A stretch of DNA of 64,000 bases from JBDXHU01 sp039989475 (GTDB taxonomy: Bacteria; Pseudomonadota; Gammaproteobacteria; Pseudomonadales; Halieaceae). The DNA lies in the NCBI GenBank assembly GCA_039989475.1, contig JBDXHU010000004.1:234481-298480 (forward strand). Direction: 5' to 3'. A program made the position numbers and the translations under genes. Position 1 is the first letter of the stretch, and every line of letters begins with the position of its first letter. Shown here piece by piece: positions 25,720 to 33,818 of this stretch. Under the pieces are notes generated by a model, which saw only the letters and a program-made list of their open reading frames with translations, was not told where the DNA came from and did not search any database.

Positions 25720-26997
25720 ATGAGCAACTTCGTTCTCGATATCAATGACTCCAGCCTGAGTCTCTGGCGCGACAGTGAACTGCTGCTGCACAGCCCGGGC
25801 TATGCCCTGTTACAGGGCAGGGACTACAGCTTCGGCGAGACGGCCCGCGCCCAGGCCCGACTGCATCCGCGGCAAATCAATCATCGCTTCTGGTCGCAAC
25901 TGGATACCGAGCCATTACAACCTGCTTTCGGCAACAGTCGCCACAGTGCTGACCTGGTGCACGCACACCTGCTGGCAATTCATGAGGCCGCCGGGCGCCC
26001 TGAGGAGCTTGTGATTGCAGCACCCGGCAGTTTGCAACACGAGCAACTGGCACTGCTGCTTGGCATCGTCGAACAGTGCCCCTTCAGTGTTGTCGGACTG
26101 GTTGACCGGGCCGTGGCCGCAGCAGCCGCTTTCCCAGCGAGCAATTACAACTGGCATGTGGAGCTGCAACTTAACCAGGCACTGCTAACCGGGATGCGCT
26201 TTGAAGACGGCCTGTTAAAGAGAGACACCACGGTACCCATTCCCGGCAGCGGCTGGCTCGCCATACAGGACAACCTGGCCAAGGCTATCGCCGACGCCTT
26301 TATCCGCCAGACCCGGTTCGACCCGAGACGCTCCGCCGCCAATGAACAGAAGCTCTACGACCTGTTACCGGGACTATTGCAGAAACTGCAGAGCTCACCC
26401 GAGCACAATATGGAACTGGGAGGCCACCAGGCCCGGGTAGAAAGAGCACTGTTGGAAGAGAGCTGCGATAGCCACTATCAGCGTATCGCCCGCTCATTAG
26501 CGGACACGCCGGCACAGGTTTTCCTGGGCGCATCACTGGACCAACTGCCGGGCATCAGAAAGCACCTGCCCCAGGCCATCAGCAACGCGGAAGACGCTGT
26601 CTGTGTCGGCACCAATCGACATATTGGCGAGATCAGCGGTGGCCCCAGCGGCGTTCATTTCATTACCAGCCTGCCTGCGGCGGGCGAAACTGCGGCGGGC
26701 GAAACTGCGGCGGGCGACCCTGCGGCAGGCGACCCTGCGGCCGTGCCGACCCCCACCCCGACACCGACACCGACACCGACACCGGCCCCGAATGAACCAG
26801 CTATTGCCTCTCGTTGTCAGATAGATATTGATGGCGACACCCTCAGCATTCGCTCCCTGTCCGGGGCCGCGCCACGCATTGATGGTGAGGTTCTCAGCAG
26901 CCAGCGCACCCTCAGCGGTGGTGAGCTGATAGAACTGGCCGACGGCAGCGCCTGGCGGCTGGTAGAGGCAAAACAGGACGATGGCTCGCAAGCGTAG
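25720..26997 (+). CDS. Possible actin/Hsp70-like ATPase with C-terminal repeat tail
   Basis: 425 residues with no signal peptide or membrane helix. The start FVLDINDSSLSLWRD has the form of a phosphate-1 strand-turn of the actin/Hsp70 fold. LVIAAPGSLQHEQLALLLGIVEQ and VVGLVDRAVAAAAAF resemble the matching Hsp70 segments, and AQVFLGASLDQLPGIRKHL the last nucleotide loop. Similarity is weak, so this fold is a hypothesis. After about residue 318 come AAGET/AAGDP repeats and a Thr-Pro run, then about 60 residues of FHA-like or beta pattern (RCQIDIDGDTLSIRSLSG...). It overlaps the next gene by 17 bp. Confidence 0.6.
   Translation: MSNFVLDINDSSLSLWRDSELLLHSPGYALLQGRDYSFGETARAQARLHPRQINHRFWSQLDTEPLQPAFGNSRHSADLVHAHLLAIHEAAGRPEELVIAAPGSLQHEQLALLLGIVEQCPFSVVGLVDRAVAAAAAFPASNYNWHVELQLNQALLTGMRFEDGLLKRDTTVPIPGSGWLAIQDNLAKAIADAFIRQTRFDPRRSAANEQKLYDLLPGLLQKLQSSPEHNMELGGHQARVERALLEESCDSHYQRIARSLADTPAQVFLGASLDQLPGIRKHLPQAISNAEDAVCVGTNRHIGEISGGPSGVHFITSLPAAGETAAGETAAGDPAAGDPAAVPTPTPTPTPTPTPAPNEPAIASRCQIDIDGDTLSIRSLSGAAPRIDGEVLSSQRTLSGGELIELADGSAWRLVEAKQDDGSQA
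26677..26736 (+). repeat. Four 15-bp coding repeats (AAGET/AAGDP)
   Basis: Two units of the AAGET code and two of AAGDP in phase with the reading frame, directly followed by a run of ACACCG hexamers at about 26750-26785 coding Thr-Pro. Together they form a flexible linker between the ATPase-like part and the C-terminal domain of the protein. Such arrays change length easily. Confidence 0.9.
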
Positions 26998-28069
26998 TTT
27001 TACAACTTTCAACCTCAGCTTCCTGGACATCATGTCATGCGGCTTCGGGGCCGTTGTGCTGGTATTCCTGATCATCGATCACGCGATCGAAGTAGAATCT
27101 GCCGAACTGAATGCCGACCTGATGTCCGAGGTTAATATGCTGGAGCAGGAAGTCCTCGATGGTGAGGAAGGACTGGTCAAGCTGCGCAATATCCTCTCCG
27201 ATGTGGATTTCGATATCGTGGAGGCACAGGGCCTCGCCACCCGCATTACCGATGAAATAGATGCCATCCGCGCCATGATTGAAAGTATAGAGAACGACGG
27301 CTTCACTGACCGCAGCGACATAGAGGTGCTGCAGGCAGAGATCCAGCAACTTGAGGAAGAAGTGAAAAAGCTGCGCGCCGCCAGCGACGATTCCGGCGGG
27401 GTCAATGCGCGCACCTACCTGGGTGACGGCAATCGCCAGTATCTTACCGGGCTCAACCTGGGCGGACGCAATATTCTCATCCTGCTGGACATGTCGGCCA
27501 GCATGCTGGCTGAGGAGTTGGTCAACATTATTCGTCTCAGGAACATGGATGATTCGGTCAAAAAGAAGGCGGCCAAGTGGAGCCGGGTGGTGGCGAGCGT
27601 CGACTGGCTCAGCGCGCAACTGCCGGTCAACGCCAAGTACCAGATCTACGGCTTCAATACGACAGTGCAGCCGGTGCTCAAAGGCACCGAGGGCAGCTGG
27701 CTTGAGGTCTCCGACGAAGAGCAACTGGGGCAGGTAGTCGAAGCGCTGGGAGACCTGGTACCCAGCGGCGGCACCAGCCTGGAAAATGCGGTTCTGTCGG
27801 TGTTGGACATGTCGCCATTACCGGACAATATTTTCCTCATCACCGATGGCCTGCCTACCCAGGGTGCCTCTGCTCCCCGCAGCAGCAAGGTCAGCGGCAA
27901 TGAGCGTGAGCGGCTGTTTTGGCGAGCCGTGGGCCAGCTTCCGACCTCTATTCCGGTCAATGTCATTCTTGCACCCATGGAGGGTGACCCGCTGGCCGCC
28001 TCTGCCTACTGGCAACTGGCCCAGCAAACCTCCGGCGCTTTCCTGAGCCCCTCAGAGGACTGGCCCTGA
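26981..28069 (+). CDS. VWA protein with ExbD-like membrane segment (first of pair)
   Basis: 362 residues. A short basic N-terminus leads to a single membrane helix with FNLSFLDIMSCGFGAVVLVF; Asp16 sits at the cytoplasmic edge, as the proton-carrying Asp does in ExbD/TolR. A coiled coil spans about 40-135. The VWA domain begins near residue 163 (ILILLDMSASM; MIDAS DMSAS at 170-174, GGTSLENA and LITDGLP later). Topology would put the VWA domain in the periplasm, where it could bind a partner through a metal ion. It shares a TGATG junction with the second VWA gene. Confidence 0.85.
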   Translation: MARKRSFTTFNLSFLDIMSCGFGAVVLVFLIIDHAIEVESAELNADLMSEVNMLEQEVLDGEEGLVKLRNILSDVDFDIVEAQGLATRITDEIDAIRAMIESIENDGFTDRSDIEVLQAEIQQLEEEVKKLRAASDDSGGVNARTYLGDGNRQYLTGLNLGGRNILILLDMSASMLAEELVNIIRLRNMDDSVKKKAAKWSRVVASVDWLSAQLPVNAKYQIYGFNTTVQPVLKGTEGSWLEVSDEEQLGQVVEALGDLVPSGGTSLENAVLSVLDMSPLPDNIFLITDGLPTQGASAPRSSKVSGNERERLFWRAVGQLPTSIPVNVILAPMEGDPLAASAYWQLAQQTSGAFLSPSEDWP

Positions 28070-29064
28070 TGCGCACCCGCAGAGCAGCAGAAGAATTCAG
28101 CCTGTCCTTCCTGGACGTGATCTGCTGTGGCTTCGGCGCAATCATCCTGTTGCTCATGATCACCAAGACGGTGCAGCCACAAATCATCGAGGCCTCAGCG
28201 GTGTCCCTGGATGGACGCATTGCCGCGCTGCAGGAACAATTGTTCAAGCTGCGCGGCGATACCCATATTCTAAACCGCGACCTCAACGCCAAACATGAAC
28301 AATTGTCGGTCAATGAGGAACGCATCGCGATCCTGCGCGGCAAGCTGGCCAGCGTTAAATCCCAGCACGAAACGCTCAATGTGCAGGCCAACTCCAATGA
28401 TATCGTGACCAGTCAGTTGTCGATTGCACGCCAGTCACTCAGCGATGAAATGAAGCGATTGCTGGGCACCCAGTACAAGCGAAAGAACAACCTGATCGGC
28501 GGCATTCCCGTCGACAGCGAGTACATCATCTTCGTCATCGATACCTCGGGCTCCATGTTTTCCTACAGCTGGGATCGCATGCTGCGAGAATTTGAAGCAA
28601 CCCTGAGCATCTACCCGGAGGTCAAGGGCATCCAGGTGATGAATGATATGGGCCAATACATGTTTTCGCGCTACCGCGGCAAGTGGATCCCGGACACCCC
28701 AGGACGACGCAAGGTCATCAGGGACCGACTGCGCACCTGGAACGTGTTTAGCAACAGCTCTCCGGTCGAGGGCATCACCCAGGCTGTACGCACTTTCTAC
28801 GCACCGGACAAGAAAATTAGTGTCTACGTTTTCGGCGACGAATTTACCGGCGAGTCCATCCAAAAGGTGGTTGATACCGTAGACCGCATAAACCGGGCCG
28901 ATGCAGACGGCAATCGCCGGGTCAGGATTCATGCGGTCGGCTTCCCGGTGCAATTCGCCCGACAGCGGCACTTGCAGACGACCGGGATTCGTTTTGCTAC
29001 GCTGATGAGAGAGCTGACACATCGAAACGGAGGCACATTTGTTGGGCTCAATGACTACCGCTAG
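28069..29064 (+). CDS. VWA protein with ExbD-like membrane segment (second of pair)
   Basis: 331 residues with the same plan as its neighbour: FSLSFLDVICCGFGAIILLL, with Asp again at residue 16, a coiled coil at about 45-130, and a VWA domain from about 151 with a textbook MIDAS (FVIDTSGSM, Asp158) and VYVFGDEFTG later. The VWA parts differ strongly in sequence, so the two are not recent duplicates, while the membrane segments are held in the same register. Probably form a hetero-dimer at the ExbB-like channel. Confidence 0.85.
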   Translation: MRTRRAAEEFSLSFLDVICCGFGAIILLLMITKTVQPQIIEASAVSLDGRIAALQEQLFKLRGDTHILNRDLNAKHEQLSVNEERIAILRGKLASVKSQHETLNVQANSNDIVTSQLSIARQSLSDEMKRLLGTQYKRKNNLIGGIPVDSEYIIFVIDTSGSMFSYSWDRMLREFEATLSIYPEVKGIQVMNDMGQYMFSRYRGKWIPDTPGRRKVIRDRLRTWNVFSNSSPVEGITQAVRTFYAPDKKISVYVFGDEFTGESIQKVVDTVDRINRADADGNRRVRIHAVGFPVQFARQRHLQTTGIRFATLMRELTHRNGGTFVGLNDYR

Positions 29065-29767
29065 GCGCCGCGCAGCCACACTACTGCGCCTGTTGACCGC
29101 AGGCTGCACCTTGCTGCTGGCGGCCTGTGCCAACAAGGTCATGGTCGAAGGCAACTTCCCCGCCCCGGTGCTGGACAAGCTGCCAGTGTCTATCGGCGTC
29201 TATTACGACCCGGAATTCCGCAGCCACGAGTTCTTTGATGCGGCAACCACCCGCGAGGAAACCGACTGGTTGGTGAGCACCGGCGAGGCGCAGGTGCAAA
29301 TGTACAACCAGCTGTTGCCCGGCATGTTCGAAAAGGTAGTCGTCCTCAGTGACCTGCCGCGCCGCGACCGGGTGGATACCGTGATGGAAGACGGACTGGA
29401 CGCTGTGCTGGTACCGCATGTATCGGAACTGCAGTACTCCATTCCCAATCACACCAAGATCAATGTGTTCGAGATCTGGATGCGCTATCGCTACGAGCTC
29501 TATGCCCCGGATGGCGAATTACTGGCCGACTGGACCATGACCTCCTATGGCAAGACGCCCACGGCTTTCCTGCAGAGCGCGGAGGCCGCGGTAAACCTGG
29601 CCGCCGTGGTCGCCCTGCGCGATGCCGGCGCCAATTTTGCAATGAACTTCACCAGCGTACCCGAGGTCAAACAGTGGATGGATGCGCTGGCCGCGGCACG
29701 GGACGCGGCCAATCAGGCGGAAGACGCAAGCGCTGAGCCGCCTGGCTTTGAGGAGGACGAATCATGA
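29051..29767 (+). CDS. Lipoprotein of the 17261 operon, unknown function
   Basis: 238 residues with an Arg-rich start and lipobox LLAAC. The mature part begins NKVMVEGNFPAPVLDKLPVSIGVYYDPEF and includes LLPGMFEKVVVLSDLP and a beta-rich middle (MRYRYELYAPDGELLADWTMTSYGK). The pattern is reminiscent of small outer-membrane assembly lipoproteins, but I cannot name the family. ATG at 29051 lies within the end of the VWA gene; a TTG at 29039 has a better-spaced GGAGG and is a real alternative. Confidence 0.7.
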   Translation: MTTARRRAATLLRLLTAGCTLLLAACANKVMVEGNFPAPVLDKLPVSIGVYYDPEFRSHEFFDAATTREETDWLVSTGEAQVQMYNQLLPGMFEKVVVLSDLPRRDRVDTVMEDGLDAVLVPHVSELQYSIPNHTKINVFEIWMRYRYELYAPDGELLADWTMTSYGKTPTAFLQSAEAAVNLAAVVALRDAGANFAMNFTSVPEVKQWMDALAAARDAANQAEDASAEPPGFEEDES

Positions 29768-30423
29768 CGTTGCGACTATCTCTCACTGTACTTGCCCTGC
29801 TTGGCCTGCAAGCCTGTGTGACCTCCACCGTTGACGAGGTCCTGTACCAGGGCCCCGAGGCCAACCTGGGAGACGCAACCGTTGTCATCATGGGACGGCG
29901 CCACGCCAGCGATTACGAGACCGAGCCAGATTTCGTTGAGTGTGTCGGCGATCATATCCAGAGAGCGGACAAGTCGGTTACGGTCATGTCTGAGCTCGAT
30001 TTCATGAACGAGTTATACCCCTGGTTTGAACCGCGCACTGCGCCGCTGCGCCCGGCGGACGTATCGCGCATGATGGAAGTCGAGGCGGTACAAGAGCGGC
30101 TCAGAAGGATCAATACAGAGTACCTGGTGTGGATAGACGGCGAGACTGTTCGCACTGGCGGCGCCGGCTCAATGACCTGCGGCATCGGCCCCGGCGGCGC
30201 CGGTTGCTTCGGTTTTGGCACCTGGGGTAATGACAGTAACTATGAAGCCACCATCTGGGATTTCACTGACCAGGAAGAGGTAGGACGCATGAGCACCCAG
30301 GCCAGCGGTCAATCCTATATGCCTGCAGTGGTCGTACCGATCCCCATCATTGCACCGGTCAAAGGCACTGCCTGCGACGGCCTGGGCAACCAACTGCTGC
30401 AATTCTTCAGCACCGAGTACTAG
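29764..30423 (+). CDS. Lipoprotein, last gene of the 17261 operon
   Basis: 219 residues. Signal ending LQAC (Cys about 18), then TSTVDEVLYQGPEANLGDATVVIMGRRHASDYE, and a Gly-rich middle (TCGIGPGGAGCFGFGTWG) with two Cys. ATG overlaps the previous stop by four bases (ATGA). No family recognised. The next gene, an M48 protease, starts 13 bp downstream with GGGGGAG before it and may still be part of the transcript. Confidence 0.7.
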   Translation: MTLRLSLTVLALLGLQACVTSTVDEVLYQGPEANLGDATVVIMGRRHASDYETEPDFVECVGDHIQRADKSVTVMSELDFMNELYPWFEPRTAPLRPADVSRMMEVEAVQERLRRINTEYLVWIDGETVRTGGAGSMTCGIGPGGAGCFGFGTWGNDSNYEATIWDFTDQEEVGRMSTQASGQSYMPAVVVPIPIIAPVKGTACDGLGNQLLQFFSTEY

Positions 30424-30435
30424 GGGGAGTTAGCT

Positions 30436-31926
30436 ATGTTGACTAAAAGCAGGGCATCGATCGCCAGTTTGATGAGACTGGTGTTGCTGCTGGCATCCCT
30501 GCCGGCGTTACTGACGCTGCCCGGTTGCGCCACCAACCCGGCCACCGGCAAGGCCAATATCGTACTGATGTCGGAGAAACAGGAAATCAAGCTGGGCCGG
30601 GAGGCTCACGAAAAAATGATGGAGGAAGGAGCCGCCTACGACGATCCGCAATTGCAGCACTACGTCAATCAGATCGGTCAGCGCCTCGCCGCGGCCAGCG
30701 ACCGTCCCGACATCAGCTACACCTTCACCGTCATCAATAATGAGAACATCAATGCCTTTGCCCTGCCCGGAGGCTACATCTATATCAACCGGGGACTGAT
30801 GATCTACCTGGATAATGAACCGGAGCTGGCGGCGGTGCTGAGCCATGAGATCGGTCATGTCACCGCCCGTCACGCGGTGCGCCAGCAAACAGCCAACGCT
30901 GCCAACAACGTCCTCGCGCAACTGGCCTATGCCACGACTGGCAGCTCCGATCTGGCCCAGGCTTCCAATATGTACGGCACCAGCCTGGTGCGCGGTTATG
31001 GCCGTGAACACGAGCTGGAGGCCGACGGTGAGGGAGCGACCTACCTGCACAATGCAGGCTACGACCCCAACGCTCTACTGGAAGTGATAGGCGTACTCAA
31101 GGACCAGGAGCAATACAACAAGGTCAAGGCCAATGCCGCCGGCAAGAAATCCCAGGCCTACCACGGCCTCTATGCCACCCACCCCCGCAATGACAAGCGC
31201 CTGCAGCAGGTGGTGCGTACCGCCACTGAGCTGGAACCGCGCGTAGCGCAGCCCATAGACCCGGCGGAATTCCGCAAGGCCACGGAAGACATGGCCTTCG
31301 GCAAGACTGCCCAGGTCACCCAGCGCGAGGAAGATCGCTACTACCACAACAAACTGGGCTTTACCTTTGCCTACCCTGAGGGCTGGACTGTCGATCGCGG
31401 CAGTAAGGCCATTGTTACCCACCCGGATGATGACAGCGCCAGGGTTACCCTGACCATCCAGCGCATGAAGAAAAACCAGGCAGCCGCAGACTATCTGCGC
31501 AGCAAGATGGGCGCGCCACAATTGTTCCAGACCGCGGCACTGAGCCAGGCGGGCCTGGCCGGATATACCGGTGTTGCCCCGGGCGGCGATGGCAAAAGCC
31601 GGCGCCGGGTCGCAATACTGCACCGCGGCACGCTGGCCTATATATTTGAAGCAGACGTCACCAACGACCGCAAGTTTACCGAGCAGGATGCGAACTTCAT
31701 GGAAGTCATCGAGAGTTTTCGGCCCATGAAGAAGAGTGAGCGCAAGGGCAAAAAGCAACAGTATATTCACTGGGTGCTGGCGAATGAAAACACCACCATG
31801 GCCAGCCTGGCACGCGGCGTGCGCATTCCCGACGCGGAAAACCAGCTGCGCCTGATGAATGGCTTCTACCCCCGGGGAGAGCCGAGGGCCGGTGACTGGC
31901 TGAAGACGGTTAAAGAGGCTGAGTAG
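30436..31926 (+). CDS. M48-family metalloprotease lipoprotein (BepA/YfgC-like)
   Basis: 496 residues. A lipobox ends LPGC, followed by the M48 signature ATNPATGKANIVLMSEKQEIKLG, zinc site HEIGHVTARH and the downstream Glu in EHELEADGEG. A second half of about 190 residues, with LGFTFAYPEGWTV, is outside the protease and ends in a LysM-like segment (ENTTMASLARG). Periplasmic proteases of this class degrade misassembled outer-membrane proteins. Its position after the lipoproteins suggests quality control of this operon's products, but it may be independent. Confidence 0.9.
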   Translation: MLTKSRASIASLMRLVLLLASLPALLTLPGCATNPATGKANIVLMSEKQEIKLGREAHEKMMEEGAAYDDPQLQHYVNQIGQRLAAASDRPDISYTFTVINNENINAFALPGGYIYINRGLMIYLDNEPELAAVLSHEIGHVTARHAVRQQTANAANNVLAQLAYATTGSSDLAQASNMYGTSLVRGYGREHELEADGEGATYLHNAGYDPNALLEVIGVLKDQEQYNKVKANAAGKKSQAYHGLYATHPRNDKRLQQVVRTATELEPRVAQPIDPAEFRKATEDMAFGKTAQVTQREEDRYYHNKLGFTFAYPEGWTVDRGSKAIVTHPDDDSARVTLTIQRMKKNQAAADYLRSKMGAPQLFQTAALSQAGLAGYTGVAPGGDGKSRRRVAILHRGTLAYIFEADVTNDRKFTEQDANFMEVIESFRPMKKSERKGKKQQYIHWVLANENTTMASLARGVRIPDAENQLRLMNGFYPRGEPRAGDWLKTVKEAE

Positions 31927-31942
31927 CCACTATCTCCTCCCG

Positions 31943-32242
31943 CTAGTTCGCCTGCCTCTGCACCAGCACCCAGGGGGCAACCACCACGGCCCAAACCATG
32001 GGGTCGAGTTCAAATAATTGCTGGCCGAGCTCGTCGGAAACGCCGCCGATCTTGCCCTCGTCTATCCAGCCCTGGAAGCATGCCTTGTTGTCCTGCCGCA
32101 GCTCGATCGCCGCGTCGACCAGGCTCATTCCCGGCTCCACCAATATCACCGCGCCCCGCGCGTAGTGGGGTTGTAACTCGCGCCAGCTTATCTGCGCCGT
32201 CTGGGCATGTATTTCCTCGCGCAGAGCATCAAGTTCAGCCAT
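31943..32242 (-). CDS. DUF2288 protein
   Basis: 99 residues starting MAELDALREEIHAQT. It matches DUF2288: QISWRELQPHYARGAVILVEPGMSLVDAAI, DNKACFQGWIDEGKIG and a C-terminal MVWAVVVAPWVLVQ. No known function. It overlaps the end of the MBL gene by eight bases; ATG at 32251 is an alternative start. A long extension in the same frame to 32521 lies over the MBL gene and is rejected. Confidence 0.82.
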   Translation of the reverse strand: MAELDALREEIHAQTAQISWRELQPHYARGAVILVEPGMSLVDAAIELRQDNKACFQGWIDEGKIGGVSDELGQQLFELDPMVWAVVVAPWVLVQRQAN

Positions 32243-32885
32243 AACGCTCATCGGCCACAAAGGGGTTGGTCGTGCGCTCATGGCCGAAGTTTGAGGTCGG
32301 TCCATGACCGGGAATAAAGGTAATATCATCGCCCAGTGGAAACAGTTTGTTGCGAATCGAAGCGACCAATTCCTCGTGATTGCCACGGGGAAAGTCGGTG
32401 CGACCAATAGAGCCCTGGAACAGCACATCCCCGACCCAGGCCAGTTTCTGGCCCCGATGCAGGAATACCACATGACCTGGCGTGTGCCCGGGGCAGTGGA
32501 ATACTTGCAGGCTTTGCTCACCCACCGTCACAGTATCACCATCAATCAGCCAACGATCCGGCTCGAAGGCGTCAGCGTGGGGGAAGCCTGACATCTTGCA
32601 CCACTCGGGAAGCTTTTCGATCCAGAAGGCGTCTTCACGCTCGGGCCCCTCTATCGGCACCGCCAGTTGCTCTCGCAGTTCCGCTGACGCTGCACAATGA
32701 TCCATGTGGCCGTGGGTCAACAGGATTTTCTCTACCGTGGCTCCCAGCTGCTCAACGGCAGCGAGGATGCGATCAATATCGCCGCCGGGATCAACAATAG
32801 CGGCCTTGCCGGAAGCCTCACACTTGAGGATGCTGCAATTCTGCTGGTAGGGCGTCACAGGGACGATGGCGACCTTGATGGACAT
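32235..32885 (-). CDS. MBL-fold metallo-hydrolase (glyoxalase II-like, YcbL type)
   Basis: 216 residues with zinc motif THGHMDHC, a further HCPGHTPGH and a C-terminal PGHGPTSN, and ERTTNPFV at the end. This matches the YcbL/type II glyoxalase-like hydrolases, which may cleave S-lactoylglutathione or other thioesters. Co-transcribed with the DUF2288 gene. Confidence 0.88.
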   Translation of the reverse strand: MSIKVAIVPVTPYQQNCSILKCEASGKAAIVDPGGDIDRILAAVEQLGATVEKILLTHGHMDHCAASAELREQLAVPIEGPEREDAFWIEKLPEWCKMSGFPHADAFEPDRWLIDGDTVTVGEQSLQVFHCPGHTPGHVVFLHRGQKLAWVGDVLFQGSIGRTDFPRGNHEELVASIRNKLFPLGDDITFIPGHGPTSNFGHERTTNPFVADERYG

Positions 32886-33002
32886 GAATAGTATCCGCTT
32901 TAAATGGCCGCCAAGAATAACACAGGACGCACCGGCTACAGGGCGAGAGCCAATGCTGGTAAGCTTGTGCGCTTGTACCCTGACCTCATTTTGGAAGTAT
33001 CG

Positions 33003-33818
33003 ATGAAACAGCTACCCACCCTCACCGACGCCAGCCTTACGCTGGAGAACCGTGTCGCAACGCTAACATTCCAGCGCGACGATGTGCGCAATGCCCTGAC
33101 CGGAACCGCGTTAATCGACGACCTTGTCCAGACCGCCGCCTGGGCCAACCTCAATCGTGAGGTCTCGGTGTTAATCATTACCGGCGACGGCAAGGCCTTC
33201 TCTTCCGGCGGCAACGTCAAAGAGATGCGCGACAAGCAGGGTATATTTGGTGGTCAGGCGGCCGAGATCCAGGAGCAGTACCGACAAGGTATACAGCGTA
33301 TACCGCTGGCGCTGAATGATATCGAAGTGCCCACCATTGCCGCCGTTAACGGCGCCGCCATAGGCGCTGGCTTTGACCTGTGCAATATGTGCGACATCCG
33401 CCTGGGCTGCCCTGAGACACTGCTGGGTGAAACCTTTATCAACCTGGGTATTATCCCGGGTGACGGTGGCGCCTGGTTCCTGCAACGGGTTGTGGGCTAC
33501 CAGCGAGCGGCGGAGCTGACACTGACCGGCCGCCTGGTTGCCGCCGAGGAAGCGCTGGAGTACGGCATCCTGATGGAGGTCACCGAACGCGAAAACCTGT
33601 TGCCCCGCGCCCGGGAACTGGCCCTGCAAATCGCCGCCAAGCCGCCACGGGGCGTGCGCATGACCAAACGCCTGATGAAGGCGGCCCAGCGCATGGAGCT
33701 GCGGGACCTGCTTGATATGAGCGCCAGCATGCAGGCGATCAGCCACCAGATGGACGACCACCGCGAGGCGGTGGATGCTTTCCTCGACAAACGCACGGCA
33801 GACTTCAGCGGAGAATAG
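33003..33818 (+). CDS. Enoyl-CoA hydratase/isomerase (crotonase) family protein
   Basis: 271 residues. Crotonase signatures: AFSSGGNVKEM (oxyanion loop), PTIAAVNGAAIGAGFDLCNMCDIRL and LGIIPGDGGAWFLQR. The acid residue pair typical of enoyl-CoA hydratase is partly altered (one position reads Asp-Gly-Gly), so the reaction could be hydration or isomerisation. I chose ATG 33003 (MKQLPTLTDAS); a longer start at 32904 adds unrelated residues. It overlaps the convergent MOSC gene by 14 bp. Confidence 0.87.
   Translation: MKQLPTLTDASLTLENRVATLTFQRDDVRNALTGTALIDDLVQTAAWANLNREVSVLIITGDGKAFSSGGNVKEMRDKQGIFGGQAAEIQEQYRQGIQRIPLALNDIEVPTIAAVNGAAIGAGFDLCNMCDIRLGCPETLLGETFINLGIIPGDGGAWFLQRVVGYQRAAELTLTGRLVAAEEALEYGILMEVTERENLLPRARELALQIAAKPPRGVRMTKRLMKAAQRMELRDLLDMSASMQAISHQMDDHREAVDAFLDKRTADFSGE

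Noticed and set aside
17261..30423. Zorya-type anti-phage defence as an explanation of the operon
   Set aside because: A MotA/ExbB-like subunit is present, but there is no ZorB with an OmpA-like domain, no ZorC, and no helicase or nuclease. The lipoproteins and PEGA/SUMF1 protein do not fit defence.
32251..32521. N-terminal extension of the DUF2288 gene over the MBL gene
   Set aside because: The added residues are the shadow of the MBL gene and are not part of DUF2288.
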